Shown: in pieces, positions 32,538 to 40,912 of the stretch
How the letters are laid out: every line of letters begins with the position of its first letter
Position numbering within the stretch: the first letter of the stretch is position 1
Origin: Oscillospiraceae bacterium
GTDB taxonomy: Bacteria; Bacillota; Clostridia; Oscillospirales; Ruminococcaceae
Assembly (NCBI GenBank): GCA_022791315.1
Contig: JAAVYW010000025.1
Span: 47,806 to 111,805 of the forward strand
Direction of reading: 5' to 3'
Length of the DNA stretch: 64,000 bases
Notes under the pieces: generated by a model
Seen by the model: the letters and a program-made list of their open reading frames with translations, nothing else
What the model was told of the DNA's origin: nothing
The model's database searches: none
Program-made: the position numbers and the translations under genes

Positions 32538-33119
32538 CTATTTATATTCATATCCATAGCCATATTCCTCGCTGCCTTCCTCTTCTTCCTCTGCGTGGCC
32601 GTACTTTTTGAGGAGCACAAGGCCGCTGATAAAATCCAGGAGGGGGAGGAACTGGAACACGTAGTGTAGGGGCGAGGGCTTCTTCTCCTGCTTGCGCAGC
32701 AGATAGAGCAGGCAGGCCCCCAGGCAGCCGGATTGGGCGACGAGCAGGCAGGTGTACCCCACCGGGATGGGCAGCAGGAAGACCAGGAGGCCCCGGGAGG
32801 CGCCGATGAGCAGGACCATTGCCACGCAGCACACCAGGAAATTGAGCAGGTAAAAGGGGACGGAGCCGAATTTCAGCAGCAGCCAGCCCTTTTCCAGCTG
32901 CGCGCCCTCCCCGCGGCGGCAGTGGGCGATGCCGGCCCCCGCGGTGACAAACCCCAGCACCGGCAGCAGCACCAGCTCGGCCATATAAATGACAAAGAGG
33001 GCAAAACCCAGCTGCTCAAGCTGGCGGTACTGGCCGGACACCACCACAACCACCGGCGTGGCAACACTGAGCACCAGGTGGAGATACATCGTGATTAGGA
33101 AAGCCTTGGCCGTCTTCAA
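32538..33119 (-). CDS. Unknown five-helix membrane protein
   Basis: A protein of about 193 residues with five predicted helices and a highly acidic, Tyr-rich tail (EEEEEGSEEYGYGYEYK). The start is taken as TTG at 33119 behind GGAGGG. An ATG at 33134 lies at the predicted transcription start and cannot be used. No family is recognised. It has its own promoter and terminator, but lies next to three further unknown membrane genes on the same strand. Confidence 0.7.
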   Translation of the reverse strand: MKTAKAFLITMYLHLVLSVATPVVVVVSGQYRQLEQLGFALFVIYMAELVLLPVLGFVTAGAGIAHCRRGEGAQLEKGWLLLKFGSVPFYLLNFLVCCVAMVLLIGASRGLLVFLLPIPVGYTCLLVAQSGCLGACLLYLLRKQEKKPSPLHYVFQFLPLLDFISGLVLLKKYGHAEEEEEGSEEYGYGYEYK

Positions 33120-33142
33120 GTCCCATCCCTCCATTCTATCCC

Positions 33143-33171
33143 AGTATATCATACCGGGCGGGGATTTTCAA
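33143..33171 (-). promoter_or_regulatory. Promoter of the 32538 gene
   Basis: On the minus strand TTGAAA (33166-33171) and TATACT (33143-33148), spacer 17. Confidence 0.7.
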
Positions 33172-33199
33172 CTTTGGCGGCATGGGGCTAAAACTGCCC

Positions 33200-33228
33200 T
33201 TGCGCCTGCTCTGGAATTGTGCTATGAT
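33200..33228 (+). promoter_or_regulatory. proBA promoter
   Basis: TTGCGC (33200-33205) and TATGAT (33223-33228), spacer 17, an extended TGC before the -10. The transcript begins about 28 bases before the proB GTG. Confidence 0.7.
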
Positions 33229-33261
33229 AGCAAGGTAAATCGCAAAAGGAGGAGACGGCTG

Positions 33262-34053
33262 GTGAACGAGTTTACAGAGGCAAAGCGGATTGTGGTAAAG
33301 GTGGGCACCTCTACCCTGGCCCACGCCACCGGGCGCATCAATATCCGGCGGATGGAGGGGCTGGTGAAGGCGCTGGCGGATTTGTGCAACCAGGGGAAGC
33401 AGGTGGTGCTGGTGTCCTCGGGGGCCATTGGGGTGGGGGTGGGCAAGCTGGGGCTGCCGGGGCGGCCGGCGGACATGCCCTCCAAGCAGGCGGCGGCCGC
33501 CGTGGGGCAGTGCGAGCTGATGTATCTCTATGACAAGCTGTTTTCCGAGTACAACCACACGGTGGCCCAGGTGCTCCTCACCCGGGACGCGGTGGAGGAC
33601 GAGGCCAGGCGGGGGTATGTGGTGGGCACTTTCCAGCGGCTGTTGGAGTACGGGTGTATCCCTGTAGTGAACGAGAACGACACCGTGGCGGTGGAGGAGA
33701 TTGAGTTTGGCGACAACGATACCCTTTCGGCCCTGGTGGCGGTGCTCACGGGAGCGGATGCGCTGGTGCTTATGAGCGATATTGACGGGCTCTTTACCGC
33801 AGACCCCAGGGAAGACCCTGGTGCCAGGCTCATCCCGGTGGTGGAGAAGCTGGACAAAGGGGTGCTGGCCCTGGGTGGGGGCGCAGGCTCGGGGCTGGGG
33901 ACCGGCGGCATGGTGACAAAGCTGCGGGCCGCCCAGACCGCCACGGCGGCGGGGGTACACATGGCGATTATCAATGGGAACAGGCCGGAAAACCTGTACA
34001 AGCTCTTTGACGGGGAACAGGTGGGCACCCGGTTTTTGGCAGAACGGAACTAG
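33262..34053 (+). CDS. proB: Glutamate 5-kinase
   Basis: ProB phosphorylates glutamate at the gamma carboxyl, the first step of proline synthesis. The protein has 263 residues and an amino acid kinase fold: KVGTSTL, VSSGAIGVGVGKLG, VNENDTV, FGDNDTLSALVA and GTGGMVTKLRAA. It lacks the C-terminal PUA domain found in the longer ProB of enteric bacteria. The start is GTG at 33262 behind AAGGAGG; upstream codons in frame overlap the divergent gene. proA follows 14 bases later. Confidence 0.96.
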   Translation: MNEFTEAKRIVVKVGTSTLAHATGRINIRRMEGLVKALADLCNQGKQVVLVSSGAIGVGVGKLGLPGRPADMPSKQAAAAVGQCELMYLYDKLFSEYNHTVAQVLLTRDAVEDEARRGYVVGTFQRLLEYGCIPVVNENDTVAVEEIEFGDNDTLSALVAVLTGADALVLMSDIDGLFTADPREDPGARLIPVVEKLDKGVLALGGGAGSGLGTGGMVTKLRAAQTATAAGVHMAIINGNRPENLYKLFDGEQVGTRFLAERN

Positions 34054-34067
34054 AGGGAGGGTTTACC

Positions 34068-35315
34068 ATGGCAGATGTACGGGAACTGGGGAAGCGGGCC
34101 AAGGCGGCCAAGCCGGCGCTGGGCAGGGCGGGCGCGGCGCAGAGGGGACGGGCGCTTTTGGAGATTGCCGGGGTGTTGGAGCGGGAGGGGGAGCTGATTT
34201 TGGCGGCCAACCGGCGGGACGTGGCGGCGGCGGAGAAGGCGGGGATTTCCCCGGCACTCATCGACCGGCTGCGGCTCACGGAGCAGCGGGTCAAAGATAT
34301 GGCGGATTCGGTGCGGCAGGTGGCGGCCATGCCCGACCCGGTGGGGACTGTGCTGGGCGGGAGCTGCCTGCCAAACGGGCTGCGGCTGGAAAAGGTGCGC
34401 GTCCCCCTGGGGGTGGTGGGCATGATTTACGAGGCCAGGCCCAACGTGACAGTGGATGCGGCGGCGCTTTGTGTAAAATCCGGCAATGTGTGCCTGCTGC
34501 GGGGCGGCAAGGAGGCGCTGCAAACCAACCTGGCCCTGGCAAAGGGGATGCGGGAGGCGTTGGAGAGGGCCGGGCTGCCCCAGGACGGCATCCTCTTTGT
34601 GGACGACACCTCACGGGAGAGCGCGGCGGAGCTGATGAAGCTGAACGAATACCTGGATGTGCTGGTGCCCCGGGGAGGCGCGGGGCTCATCCGCAGGGTG
34701 GTGGAGACGGCCACGGTGCCAGTGATTGAGACCGGGACCGGCAACTGCCACGTGTATGTGGACGCTGCGGCCGACCTGGGCAAGGCGCTGGACATTGCAG
34801 AAAACGCCAAGACTTCCCGCCCCTCGGTGTGCAATGCGGCGGAGACAGTACTGGTGCATGAGGCGGTTGCCAGGGAGTTCCTGCCACGGCTAAAGGAGCG
34901 GCTGGGCCGGCACGGGGTGGAGCTGCGGGGCTGCCCCCGTACCCGGGAAATCTTGGGGGACTGGGTGAGGCCCGCCGGAGAGGAGGACTTTGCCACGGAA
35001 TTCTTGGACTATATCCTGGCCCTGCGGGTGGTGGGGAGCCGGGAGGAGGCCATGGCCCACATTGCCCGGTATGGCACCGGGCATTCCGAGTGCATTGTGA
35101 CAGAGGACTACTCGGCGGGAGAGGCGTTTTTGCAGGAGGTGGACGCGGCGGTGGTGTATGTGAACGCCTCCACCCGGTTTACCGATGGGGGGGAATTTGG
35201 GCTGGGCACGGAGCTGGGGATTTCCACCCAGAAGCTCCACGCCAGGGGGCCCATGGGGTTGGAGGCCCTCACCTCCTATAAATATCTGGTGCGGGGGAAT
35301 GGGCAAATTCGATAG
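34068..35315 (+). CDS. proA: Gamma-glutamyl phosphate reductase
   Basis: ProA reduces gamma-glutamyl phosphate to glutamate semialdehyde using NADPH. The protein has 415 residues, the standard length. Family motifs include PLGVVGMIYEARPNVTVD, LRGGKEA and SRPSVCNAAETVLVHE with the catalytic cysteine. YVNASTRFTDGGEFGLGTELGIS lies near the end. ATG at 34068 follows GAGGG. With proB it forms a two-gene operon closed by a terminator; proC is not in the window. Confidence 0.97.
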   Translation: MADVRELGKRAKAAKPALGRAGAAQRGRALLEIAGVLEREGELILAANRRDVAAAEKAGISPALIDRLRLTEQRVKDMADSVRQVAAMPDPVGTVLGGSCLPNGLRLEKVRVPLGVVGMIYEARPNVTVDAAALCVKSGNVCLLRGGKEALQTNLALAKGMREALERAGLPQDGILFVDDTSRESAAELMKLNEYLDVLVPRGGAGLIRRVVETATVPVIETGTGNCHVYVDAAADLGKALDIAENAKTSRPSVCNAAETVLVHEAVAREFLPRLKERLGRHGVELRGCPRTREILGDWVRPAGEEDFATEFLDYILALRVVGSREEAMAHIARYGTGHSECIVTEDYSAGEAFLQEVDAAVVYVNASTRFTDGGEFGLGTELGISTQKLHARGPMGLEALTSYKYLVRGNGQIR

Positions 35316-35324
35316 GGGAAATAG

Positions 35325-35351
35325 GCTGGGTGAATGCCCAGCTTATTTTTT
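35325..35351 (+). terminator. Terminator of proBA
   Basis: GCTGGG pairs with CCCAGC around six bases, followed by TTATTTTTTAT. Confidence 0.8.
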
Positions 35352-35356
35352 ATGTA

Positions 35357-35383
35357 AATTTATATAAAAATTTTATATAAATT
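35357..35383 (+). promoter_or_regulatory. Palindromic operator candidate
   Basis: A perfect 13-base inverted repeat around one central base (AATTTATATAAAA / TTTTATATAAATT) stands next to the -35 box of the ribbon-helix-helix gene. RHH proteins bind such palindromes as paired dimers, so autoregulation by the downstream product is likely. Confidence 0.65.
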
Positions 35384-35384
35384 A

Positions 35385-35413
35385 TTGACATAGAAATTTT
35401 TATATATTATAAT
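35385..35413 (+). promoter_or_regulatory. Promoter of the RHH gene
   Basis: TTGACA (35385-35390) and TATAAT (35408-35413), spacer 17, both consensus. A seven-base inverted repeat, CCTATAA / TTATAGG, at 35416-35435 overlaps the AGGAGG ribosome site and could mask it. Confidence 0.85.
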
Positions 35414-35446
35414 TCCTATAAAATAAGTTATAGGAGGTATTCTCTT

Positions 35447-36046
35447 ATGGGTCGCACGAATCAAAAAATCCTGGAACGGTTGGAGCCGGTGCAGGGGCCG
35501 GAGAAGAAGCAGTTTTCTCTCGCGCTGCCGGTGGAGCTGGTGGAGAAGCTGGACATGGTGGCGCGGGCGATGGCAAAGGCCAGCGGGAGGAGCGTTACCC
35601 GCAATATGCTGATTGAGGACGCGGTGGAGGCGTTTCTCGACGAGGCGGTTTCCACGCTGGAGGAGCGGGGGATTGTACTGGAAGAGGCGGAGCAGCCGGA
35701 TTTTTATGACACAGTGGTGTTGTCCGGCTATGAGGACAGATTCCGCCAGGCCTTTTTGACAGAGGGGTGCTGGTATCCGGCGAAGGTAAGCCAGGAGCGG
35801 ATTCCGCAGATTCGGTATGTGGCTATCTATGTGGGGCAGCCGGTCTCTGCCGTTACCCACTATGGGAAAGTGAGGGAGTTTGTCCCGGACGGGGCAGGGA
35901 AATACCGCATTGAGCTGGAGGGCGCGCCTGTGCCGTTGGCGGCCCCGATTCCCCTGGGGGATATTGCCCATGTCTTGGTGTGCCGGCCGCGCTACACCAC
36001 TCTGGACCGCCTGCTGGCTGCGAAGGAGTATAAAGACCTGTTGTAA
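35447..36046 (+). CDS. Ribbon-helix-helix DNA-binding protein
   Basis: A protein of 199 residues. Residues 20-65 (KQFSLALPVELVEKLDMVARAMAKASGRSVTRNMLIEDAVEAFLDE) fit a ribbon-helix-helix dimer: a short strand and two helices with a conserved GRSVTRN turn. The C-terminal 120 residues (FYDTVVLSGYEDRF, IRYVAIYVGQPVSAVTHYGKV) form a separate domain that I do not recognise. ATG at 35447 follows TAGGAGG. The promoter is strong and carries a palindrome, which suggests autorepression. No toxin gene follows, so this is not an obvious antitoxin. Confidence 0.75.
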   Translation: MGRTNQKILERLEPVQGPEKKQFSLALPVELVEKLDMVARAMAKASGRSVTRNMLIEDAVEAFLDEAVSTLEERGIVLEEAEQPDFYDTVVLSGYEDRFRQAFLTEGCWYPAKVSQERIPQIRYVAIYVGQPVSAVTHYGKVREFVPDGAGKYRIELEGAPVPLAAPIPLGDIAHVLVCRPRYTTLDRLLAAKEYKDLL

Positions 36047-36193
36047 TTCCGCCCTTTGCCGGGCTCAACCCGTGCTTGAATCCGGCAAACTCAACCAGCG
36101 CTTGCTGTTTTCTCCCGCCTTTTTTCTGCTATACTGAGGCCGCAGCCAGGGAGAAGCCCCGGCGAGTTAGCCTGGCGAAAAGGAGCGGCCTGT

Positions 36194-36412
36194 ATGACAC
36201 TGACAAAACACATTTCATTTCCAATTTACTATGATGCTGCGTCTCCAAAAGAGTTGGCGCTGGCCCGGTGGTTCCGGCGGATGCTGGCGGCGAAAAAGGG
36301 GGCGGGGAAATCCATCCCCCGGGGAAAGCCCATTAGCTGCCCGCTGGTGTGGCAGGGGGGCGAGGCGCTGGGGGCCCGGGAGGGGTTTCCCGGCGGCGGG
36401 CAGTTCCGGTAA
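36194..36412 (+). CDS. Small hypothetical protein
   Basis: A 72-residue ORF with AAAGGAGCGG 5-14 bases before its ATG and an extended -10 (TGCTATACT) at 36127-36135. It is basic and Gly/Pro-rich after residue 35 and shows no domain. The N-terminal half (HISFPIYYDAASPKELALARWFRRML) looks protein-like. It precedes the XRE-solenoid gene by 70 bases and may be co-transcribed. Confidence 0.45.
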   Translation: MTLTKHISFPIYYDAASPKELALARWFRRMLAAKKGAGKSIPRGKPISCPLVWQGGEALGAREGFPGGGQFR

Positions 36413-36482
36413 AGCGGGAGAGCTGCACAGGGCAGAAGAGGGAAAAAGGCACACAGTTGCAATAGAGAAAGGAAGCGAGCAC

Positions 36483-38063
36483 ATGTTTCAGATGAAGAAT
36501 GTAGGACGGAAAATCGCCAAGTGCCGGAAGGAGCGGGGCATGACCCAGATGGAGCTGGCGAACCAGATGGGCATCAGTTTTCAGGCGGTGTCCAACTGGG
36601 AGCGGGGCAGCTCAATGCCGGACATCTCCAAGCTGCCGGAGCTGGCGGAAATCCTGGGGGTTTCTATCGACCAGCTGCTGGGGGAGGAGGCTCCCCTGGT
36701 GAAGGCTGCGGCAGACAACCGGATGGAGGAATTTTTGGAGACCACCCCGGTGAAGCCGGAGGAGCTGAAGCAGGCCGCCCCCATCCTCCACCCCGAGCAG
36801 GTGGAGAAGGTGCTGGAAAAGGTGGAGGACCAGATGGAGCCGGAGGACATTGTGGAGGTTGCCCCCTTTTTGGAGCAGGACACAGTGGACGCCATGGCTA
36901 TCCAAGTTGCAGAGAAGCCGGAAAAGAAGGGGAAGGCGGATTACTCCTTTTTGATAAAGCTGGCCCCCTTTATGAGCGAAGAGGTGTTGGACGCCATGGT
37001 GATGCAGTGCCTGGAAGAGGGCGGGGATTTGCCCCAGCTCCAGGGGTTCCTGCCCTTTTTGGGAGATGACACGATTGACAAGCTGATGCGGCATGTACTG
37101 GACAAGGGCGGGAAAATCGGCGATTTGGATAAGCTGGCCCCCTTTATTGACGAGGATATCCTGAATGAGCTGGTGGAAAAGCGCATAGAGGAGGGGGGCG
37201 AGCTGCCCGAGTTCCAAAAGCTGCTGCCCTTTTTGGGGGAGGGGACCATTGACAAGCTGGCGCGCCATACCCTGAAGATGGGGAAGAGCCTGGGGGATTT
37301 GTCCCGGATTGCCCCTTTTATGGATGAGGAGCTGCTGGACGAGCTGGTGAAACAGCAGATGGAGCGCGGCGGCAAGCTGCCGGAGGTGCAGCCCCTGCTC
37401 CCCTTCCTGGGGGAGGAGACTATCAGCCTGCTGGTGAAGAAGACAGTGGAGCAGGGGGGGAGCATTGGCAGCCTGAGCGGTATTGCCCCGTTTATCAGTG
37501 AGGACACCTTGGATGAGCTGGTGATGAAGCGCATTGACGAGGGCGGAAACCTGCTGGAAATCCACAGCCTTTTGCCTTTCCTGAGGGAGGATACCCTGCG
37601 GGAGCTGGTACACAAGACCCTGGACGAGGGCGGGGACATCGGCAGCCTGGCCGGGCTTGCCCCGTTCTTAGATGAGGAGACCCTGGACGAAGTGATGGAC
37701 CGGATGATGGACGAGGGAGATAAGATGCCCGAATTCCATGCACTGTTCCCGTTCTTAAGCGACAGGATGCTGCAAAAGCTCTGGAAACGGGCCCAGAATG
37801 GCGGCGGGGGCACAGCGCCGGAGCCGGAGAGCGCAGAGGACGAAGCGGAAGAAACAGCTGCCGGGGCCGAAGGGACAGCCGCAGAGGCCGCAGCAGAAGC
37901 GGCCGGAGCGGGCTGGGAGGCTGCCCAGGAGGCGCTGCGTGCCGGGCTGGAGAGCGCCCACATCCACCTGGCCGGGGCAGCGGAAAAGCAGCAGAGCAAG
38001 GCCAAAAAACGGGTGGCGGAGTATCTCAAGAGGTTCTCCGGCAGGGGGAAAAGGGAAGAATGA
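36483..38063 (+). CDS. XRE-type regulator fused to an alpha-helical repeat solenoid
   Basis: A protein of 526 residues. Residues 5-65 are a Cro/C1-type helix-turn-helix (VGRKIAKCRKERGMTQMELANQMGISFQAVSNWERG). From about residue 95 to 425 come roughly eleven helical units, most exactly 29 residues. They alternate between two types, one opening LAPF and containing EEGG.LPE and one opening LLPFLG and containing GGxIGDL. An Ala/Glu-rich stretch and a basic tail (KAKKRVAEYLKRFSGRGKR) end the protein. ATG at 36483 follows AAAGGAAG. Solenoids of this kind usually bind proteins, so it may act as a DNA-bound scaffold or sensor. No family name is known to me for the repeat part. Confidence 0.8.
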   Translation: MFQMKNVGRKIAKCRKERGMTQMELANQMGISFQAVSNWERGSSMPDISKLPELAEILGVSIDQLLGEEAPLVKAAADNRMEEFLETTPVKPEELKQAAPILHPEQVEKVLEKVEDQMEPEDIVEVAPFLEQDTVDAMAIQVAEKPEKKGKADYSFLIKLAPFMSEEVLDAMVMQCLEEGGDLPQLQGFLPFLGDDTIDKLMRHVLDKGGKIGDLDKLAPFIDEDILNELVEKRIEEGGELPEFQKLLPFLGEGTIDKLARHTLKMGKSLGDLSRIAPFMDEELLDELVKQQMERGGKLPEVQPLLPFLGEETISLLVKKTVEQGGSIGSLSGIAPFISEDTLDELVMKRIDEGGNLLEIHSLLPFLREDTLRELVHKTLDEGGDIGSLAGLAPFLDEETLDEVMDRMMDEGDKMPEFHALFPFLSDRMLQKLWKRAQNGGGGTAPEPESAEDEAEETAAGAEGTAAEAAAEAAGAGWEAAQEALRAGLESAHIHLAGAAEKQQSKAKKRVAEYLKRFSGRGKREE

Positions 38064-38069
38064 AGCGGG

Positions 38070-38097
38070 AGCGCCAGCCTATTTAGGCTGGCGCTTT
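38070..38097 (+). terminator. Terminator of the XRE-solenoid gene
   Basis: AGCGCCAGCCT pairs with AGGCTGGCGCT around ATTT, followed by TT. Confidence 0.7.
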
Positions 38098-38213
38098 GCT
38101 GTGTAGGGCGTTTGGAGAACCCTAAATTTGCCCTTGGAGTTAAGAAGGAATAAAGTTCGGCTTTGAACTACAAAAAATTAGGGGTTTCTGCTGGATTTTT
38201 CGGCACTTTGACA

Positions 38214-38243
38214 TTGGAAAAGTGGGGGGCTTGGGTGTATAAT
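38214..38243 (+). promoter_or_regulatory. Mrp operon promoter
   Basis: TTGGAA (38214-38219) and TATAAT (38238-38243), spacer 18. The transcript begins about 100 bases before mrpE. Confidence 0.65.
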
Positions 38244-38352
38244 CGATAGGAAAAGTTAAATTTTCCGTGAGCAAAACGTGAATTTTTTAAGGCGGCGGGG
38301 GCGCCCGGCTGCCGGGAAGATTTGGATGGGAAAATGAGGAGGGTGGCAAAGC

Positions 38353-38847
38353 GTGTTTCTCCTGTTTTTTGTGCTTTGGATTATCTTCAACGGGCAGGTG
38401 ACAGTGGAAATCTGCCTCTTTGGGCTGGGGATTTCTGCGGCGCTGTATCTGTTTGTGTGGAAGGTGATGGGCTACCAGCCCAAAAATGACCTCCGGTTTT
38501 TCCGCCGGTTTTTGGGGATGCTCCGCTTTGCGGGGCTGTTGGTGGCGGAAATCTGCAAGTCCTGCCTGGTGGTGGTGAAGATGATTTATACCCCGGGGCT
38601 GGAGCTACGGCCCCAGCTGGCGGAGTTCTCCCCGCCCCTGGAAGAGGACAGCGCCCGCACCGCCCTGGCCGACGCCATCACCCTCACCCCCGGCACCATT
38701 ACGGTGGAGGCGGGGGAAGAGAGCTTTGTGGTGCATGCGCTGGACGCCTCCCTGGCCCAGGGAATTGAGGGCAGCAGCTTTGTGAAGCTGCTAGTGCAGC
38801 TGGAGCACTGGGGAAAAAGCCGGGAGAAAGGGGCGGGCGGACAGTGA
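38353..38847 (+). CDS. mrpE: Mrp antiporter subunit E
   Basis: A 164-residue subunit of the Mrp multisubunit cation/proton antiporter. Two N-terminal helices are followed by ICKSCLVVVKMIYTPG and the conserved ALADAITLTPGTITVE, then a soluble C-terminus. The start is GTG at 38353 behind GAGGAGGG. It opens an operon in the order E-F-G-(MbhD-like)-B-C-D-D-D-D, and its stop overlaps mrpF by four bases. Confidence 0.92.
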   Translation: MFLLFFVLWIIFNGQVTVEICLFGLGISAALYLFVWKVMGYQPKNDLRFFRRFLGMLRFAGLLVAEICKSCLVVVKMIYTPGLELRPQLAEFSPPLEEDSARTALADAITLTPGTITVEAGEESFVVHALDASLAQGIEGSSFVKLLVQLEHWGKSREKGAGGQ

Positions 38848-39167
38848 ACGAGAGTTTTACCGATATGCTGCTCCTGGGCGGGGCAATTTTCCTCTCGGTG
38901 ATGGTGCTGCTGTGCTTAATCCGGGCCATCAAGGGGCCCAGGTTTACCGACCGGCTGGTGGCGGTGAACATGATTGGCACCATGACGATTACGATTATGT
39001 GCCTGCTCTCCGTGTACTTTGACCAGGCTTTTTTGGTGGACATCAGTATCATTTATGCGCTGCTGAGTTTTATCACGGTGGTGGTACTCAGCCGGCTGGT
39101 GATTATCCGCAACCGCATCCACCGCCAGCAGGCCGAGCGGGAACAGCAGAACCAGAGGAAGGGGTGA
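38844..39167 (+). CDS. mrpF: Mrp antiporter subunit F
   Basis: A 107-residue protein with three helices. The motif IRAIKGPRFTDRLVAVNMIGT is characteristic of MrpF, followed by DISIIYALLSFITVVVLSR. The start is GTG at 38844, overlapping the mrpE stop (GTGA). Part of the membrane arm of the antiporter. Confidence 0.93.
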   Translation: MNESFTDMLLLGGAIFLSVMVLLCLIRAIKGPRFTDRLVAVNMIGTMTITIMCLLSVYFDQAFLVDISIIYALLSFITVVVLSRLVIIRNRIHRQQAEREQQNQRKG

Positions 39168-39174
39168 AACGGGA

Positions 39175-39489
39175 ATGGTGCGCACGGTGATAGCGGCGGT
39201 ATTGCTGCTCTTTGGGTTTTTCATGTTTGGCACGGCAGTGCTGGGGGTGTACAAGTTCCGGTATGTGCTGAACAGGATGCACGCGGCGGCGCTGGGGGAC
39301 ACCTTGGGTATCCTCTCCTGCCTGGCGGGGCTCATGGTGCTCTGTGGGTTTAATTTCCACTCCTTAAAAATGGCGGTGATTGTCTGCTTCCTGTGGCTGG
39401 CGGGGCCGGTCTCCTCCCACCTGATTGCCAAGGCCGAGGTGATGACCCACCCCCATATCCACGACGAGTGCGAGGTTGTGGAGAAATAG
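39175..39489 (+). CDS. mrpG: Mrp antiporter subunit G
   Basis: A 104-residue protein with three helices and the MrpG signature GVYKFRYVLNRMHAAALGDTLG, then SSHLIAKAE. It starts seven bases after mrpF. Structural subunit of the antiporter complex. Confidence 0.93.
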   Translation: MVRTVIAAVLLLFGFFMFGTAVLGVYKFRYVLNRMHAAALGDTLGILSCLAGLMVLCGFNFHSLKMAVIVCFLWLAGPVSSHLIAKAEVMTHPHIHDECEVVEK

Positions 39490-39516
39490 CGTTTTTGGGA
39501 AAGGAGTGCCAGGGAA

Positions 39517-39771
39517 ATGAGTGTTGTGCTGGAATGTATGCTGCTGCTGTTTTTGATTGTGTGCGCCATCAGCGCCACCTTTAATAAGCGGCTGCTGGTT
39601 ACGGTGATTATCTACACCTCTTACAGCCTGGGGACCACGCTGATTTGGGCGCTGCTACAGAGCCCGGATTTGGCGATTACCGAGGCGGCCGTGGGGGCGG
39701 GTATCACGGGGATTTTGTTTTTCCTCACCTTGAAGAAAATCCATGAACTGCGGGGGACGAGCGATGAGTAA
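39517..39771 (+). CDS. Mrp/Mbh DUF4040 subunit (MbhD-like)
   Basis: An 84-residue protein with two to three helices. LLQSPDLAITEAAVGAGITGILFFLTL is the DUF4040 signature, the part that in Bacillus-type systems is fused into MrpA and in Mbh hydrogenases is the separate MbhD. Here it stands alone. ATG at 39517 lies behind AAAGGAG. Its stop overlaps the next ATG (ATGA). Confidence 0.88.
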   Translation: MSVVLECMLLLFLIVCAISATFNKRLLVTVIIYTSYSLGTTLIWALLQSPDLAITEAAVGAGITGILFFLTLKKIHELRGTSDE

Positions 39772-40687
39772 GCACAGAAAGCCCAGGGAGGCAAAGGAGC
39801 AAAAGAGCCTGTGGGCCCGGTTTTCCTCCTGGGTGGAGGGGGATGAGCCCCTGTATGAAAAGAGCAGGCCCCTGCGAAAGGACAGGGACACCCTGTCCTC
39901 CTCCGGGGAGCGGGAGACGGATTTGTCCCGCTATCTGCTGGTATACCATATTCTGGCGGTGTTTATCTGCCTCTCGGTGACGGCGGTGCTGCTGGTGACA
40001 GTGCACAGCCTGCCCCTCTTCGGCAGCCCGGACAACCCGGCCTCCAACGAGGTGGTGGAGCGCTATGTGGAGAGCGGCCTCCAGGAGACGGGGGCAGTGA
40101 ACATTGTGGCGGGCATGATTCTGGACTACCGGGCCTTTGACACCTTCGGGGAGTCCTCGGTGCTGTTTTTGGCCGTGAGCTCGGTGATGATTCTGCTGAT
40201 GCGGGACAAGAACAACATCGACCTGGAGGAGGACACTCTCACCGCCCGGGAGCTGCTGATGGAGCGGAAGGAAAAGGACATTATCCTGCGCAAGGTGTCG
40301 TTTATTGTCATCCCCTGCATCCTGCTCTTTGGGATTTATGTGGTGCTCAACGGGCACCTCTCGCCGGGGGGCGGGTTCTCCGGCGGGGCCATCATGGGCA
40401 GCGCGCTGATTCTCTACTCGGTGTCCTTTGGCATGATGGAGGTCAACCGCTTTTTCTCCCTGAAGACCTTCCGGGCCATCACCACCTGCGCGCTGATGGT
40501 CTATGCCGCCTCCAAGGCCTATTCCTTCTTCACAGGGGCCAACGGGCTACACACCGGCATCCCCCTGGGGACGCCGGGGGCCATCCTCTCCTCGGGGCTG
40601 ATTTTTGTGTTGGACATCTGCGTGGGGATGGTGGTGACCTGTACCATGTACGGGTTTTATGCGCTCTTTGCCAAAGGGGAGATTTAG
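39764..40687 (+). CDS. mrpB: Mrp antiporter subunit B (MbhE/MbhF-like fusion)
   Basis: A protein of 307 residues in two parts. The first 170 residues have a charged, cytoplasmic-type start and two helices, with NEVVERYVESGLQETGAVNIVAGMILDYRAFDTFGE typical of the MbhE-like part. The second half, from about 185, is the MnhB domain: LNGHLSPGGGFSGGAIMGSALILY and LDICVGMVVTCTMYGF. The ATG at 39764 overlaps the previous stop. An in-frame codon at 39743 lies inside the previous gene and is unlikely. Confidence 0.9.
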   Translation: MSKHRKPREAKEQKSLWARFSSWVEGDEPLYEKSRPLRKDRDTLSSSGERETDLSRYLLVYHILAVFICLSVTAVLLVTVHSLPLFGSPDNPASNEVVERYVESGLQETGAVNIVAGMILDYRAFDTFGESSVLFLAVSSVMILLMRDKNNIDLEEDTLTARELLMERKEKDIILRKVSFIVIPCILLFGIYVVLNGHLSPGGGFSGGAIMGSALILYSVSFGMMEVNRFFSLKTFRAITTCALMVYAASKAYSFFTGANGLHTGIPLGTPGAILSSGLIFVLDICVGMVVTCTMYGFYALFAKGEI

Positions 40688-40689
40688 GG

Positions 40690-40882
40690 GGCTGTGCCGC
40701 CGGGGGCCTATCAGCGGCGGCACAGCCGCGCTGATAGGTTCCCATTTGCCGCAGGCAAATGGGAGAGTTTGGTCTGACGACGGGATAGTTGGGCTTCGCC
40801 CAAACCTACCAGGACTCTGTCCTGGACCTGCCGCCCTTTGAAAAGGGCGGGCGGAAACTTTGATTCGCCTACGGCGCGATAG
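40690..40882 (+). repeat. Hairpin-string element, copy E, inside the Mrp operon
   Basis: Between mrpB and mrpC lie consecutive small perfect hairpins: CCCATTTGCC/GGCAAATGGG, TTGGGCTTCGCCCAA, CCAGGACTCTGTCCTGG and CGCCCTTTGAAAAGGGCG. The tail GAAACTTTGATTCGCCTACGGCGCGATAG ends the copy. It interrupts an otherwise tight operon, so it is either transcribed through or splits the operon. Confidence 0.75.
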
Positions 40883-40912
40883 AATGAAGAAAGAGCAGGA
40901 GGGATTTGCACA

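Noticed and set aside
35447..36046. Antitoxin of a toxin-antitoxin pair
   Set aside because: The protein has an RHH domain and an operator, but no toxin-like gene follows within 140 bases and its size is large for an antitoxin.
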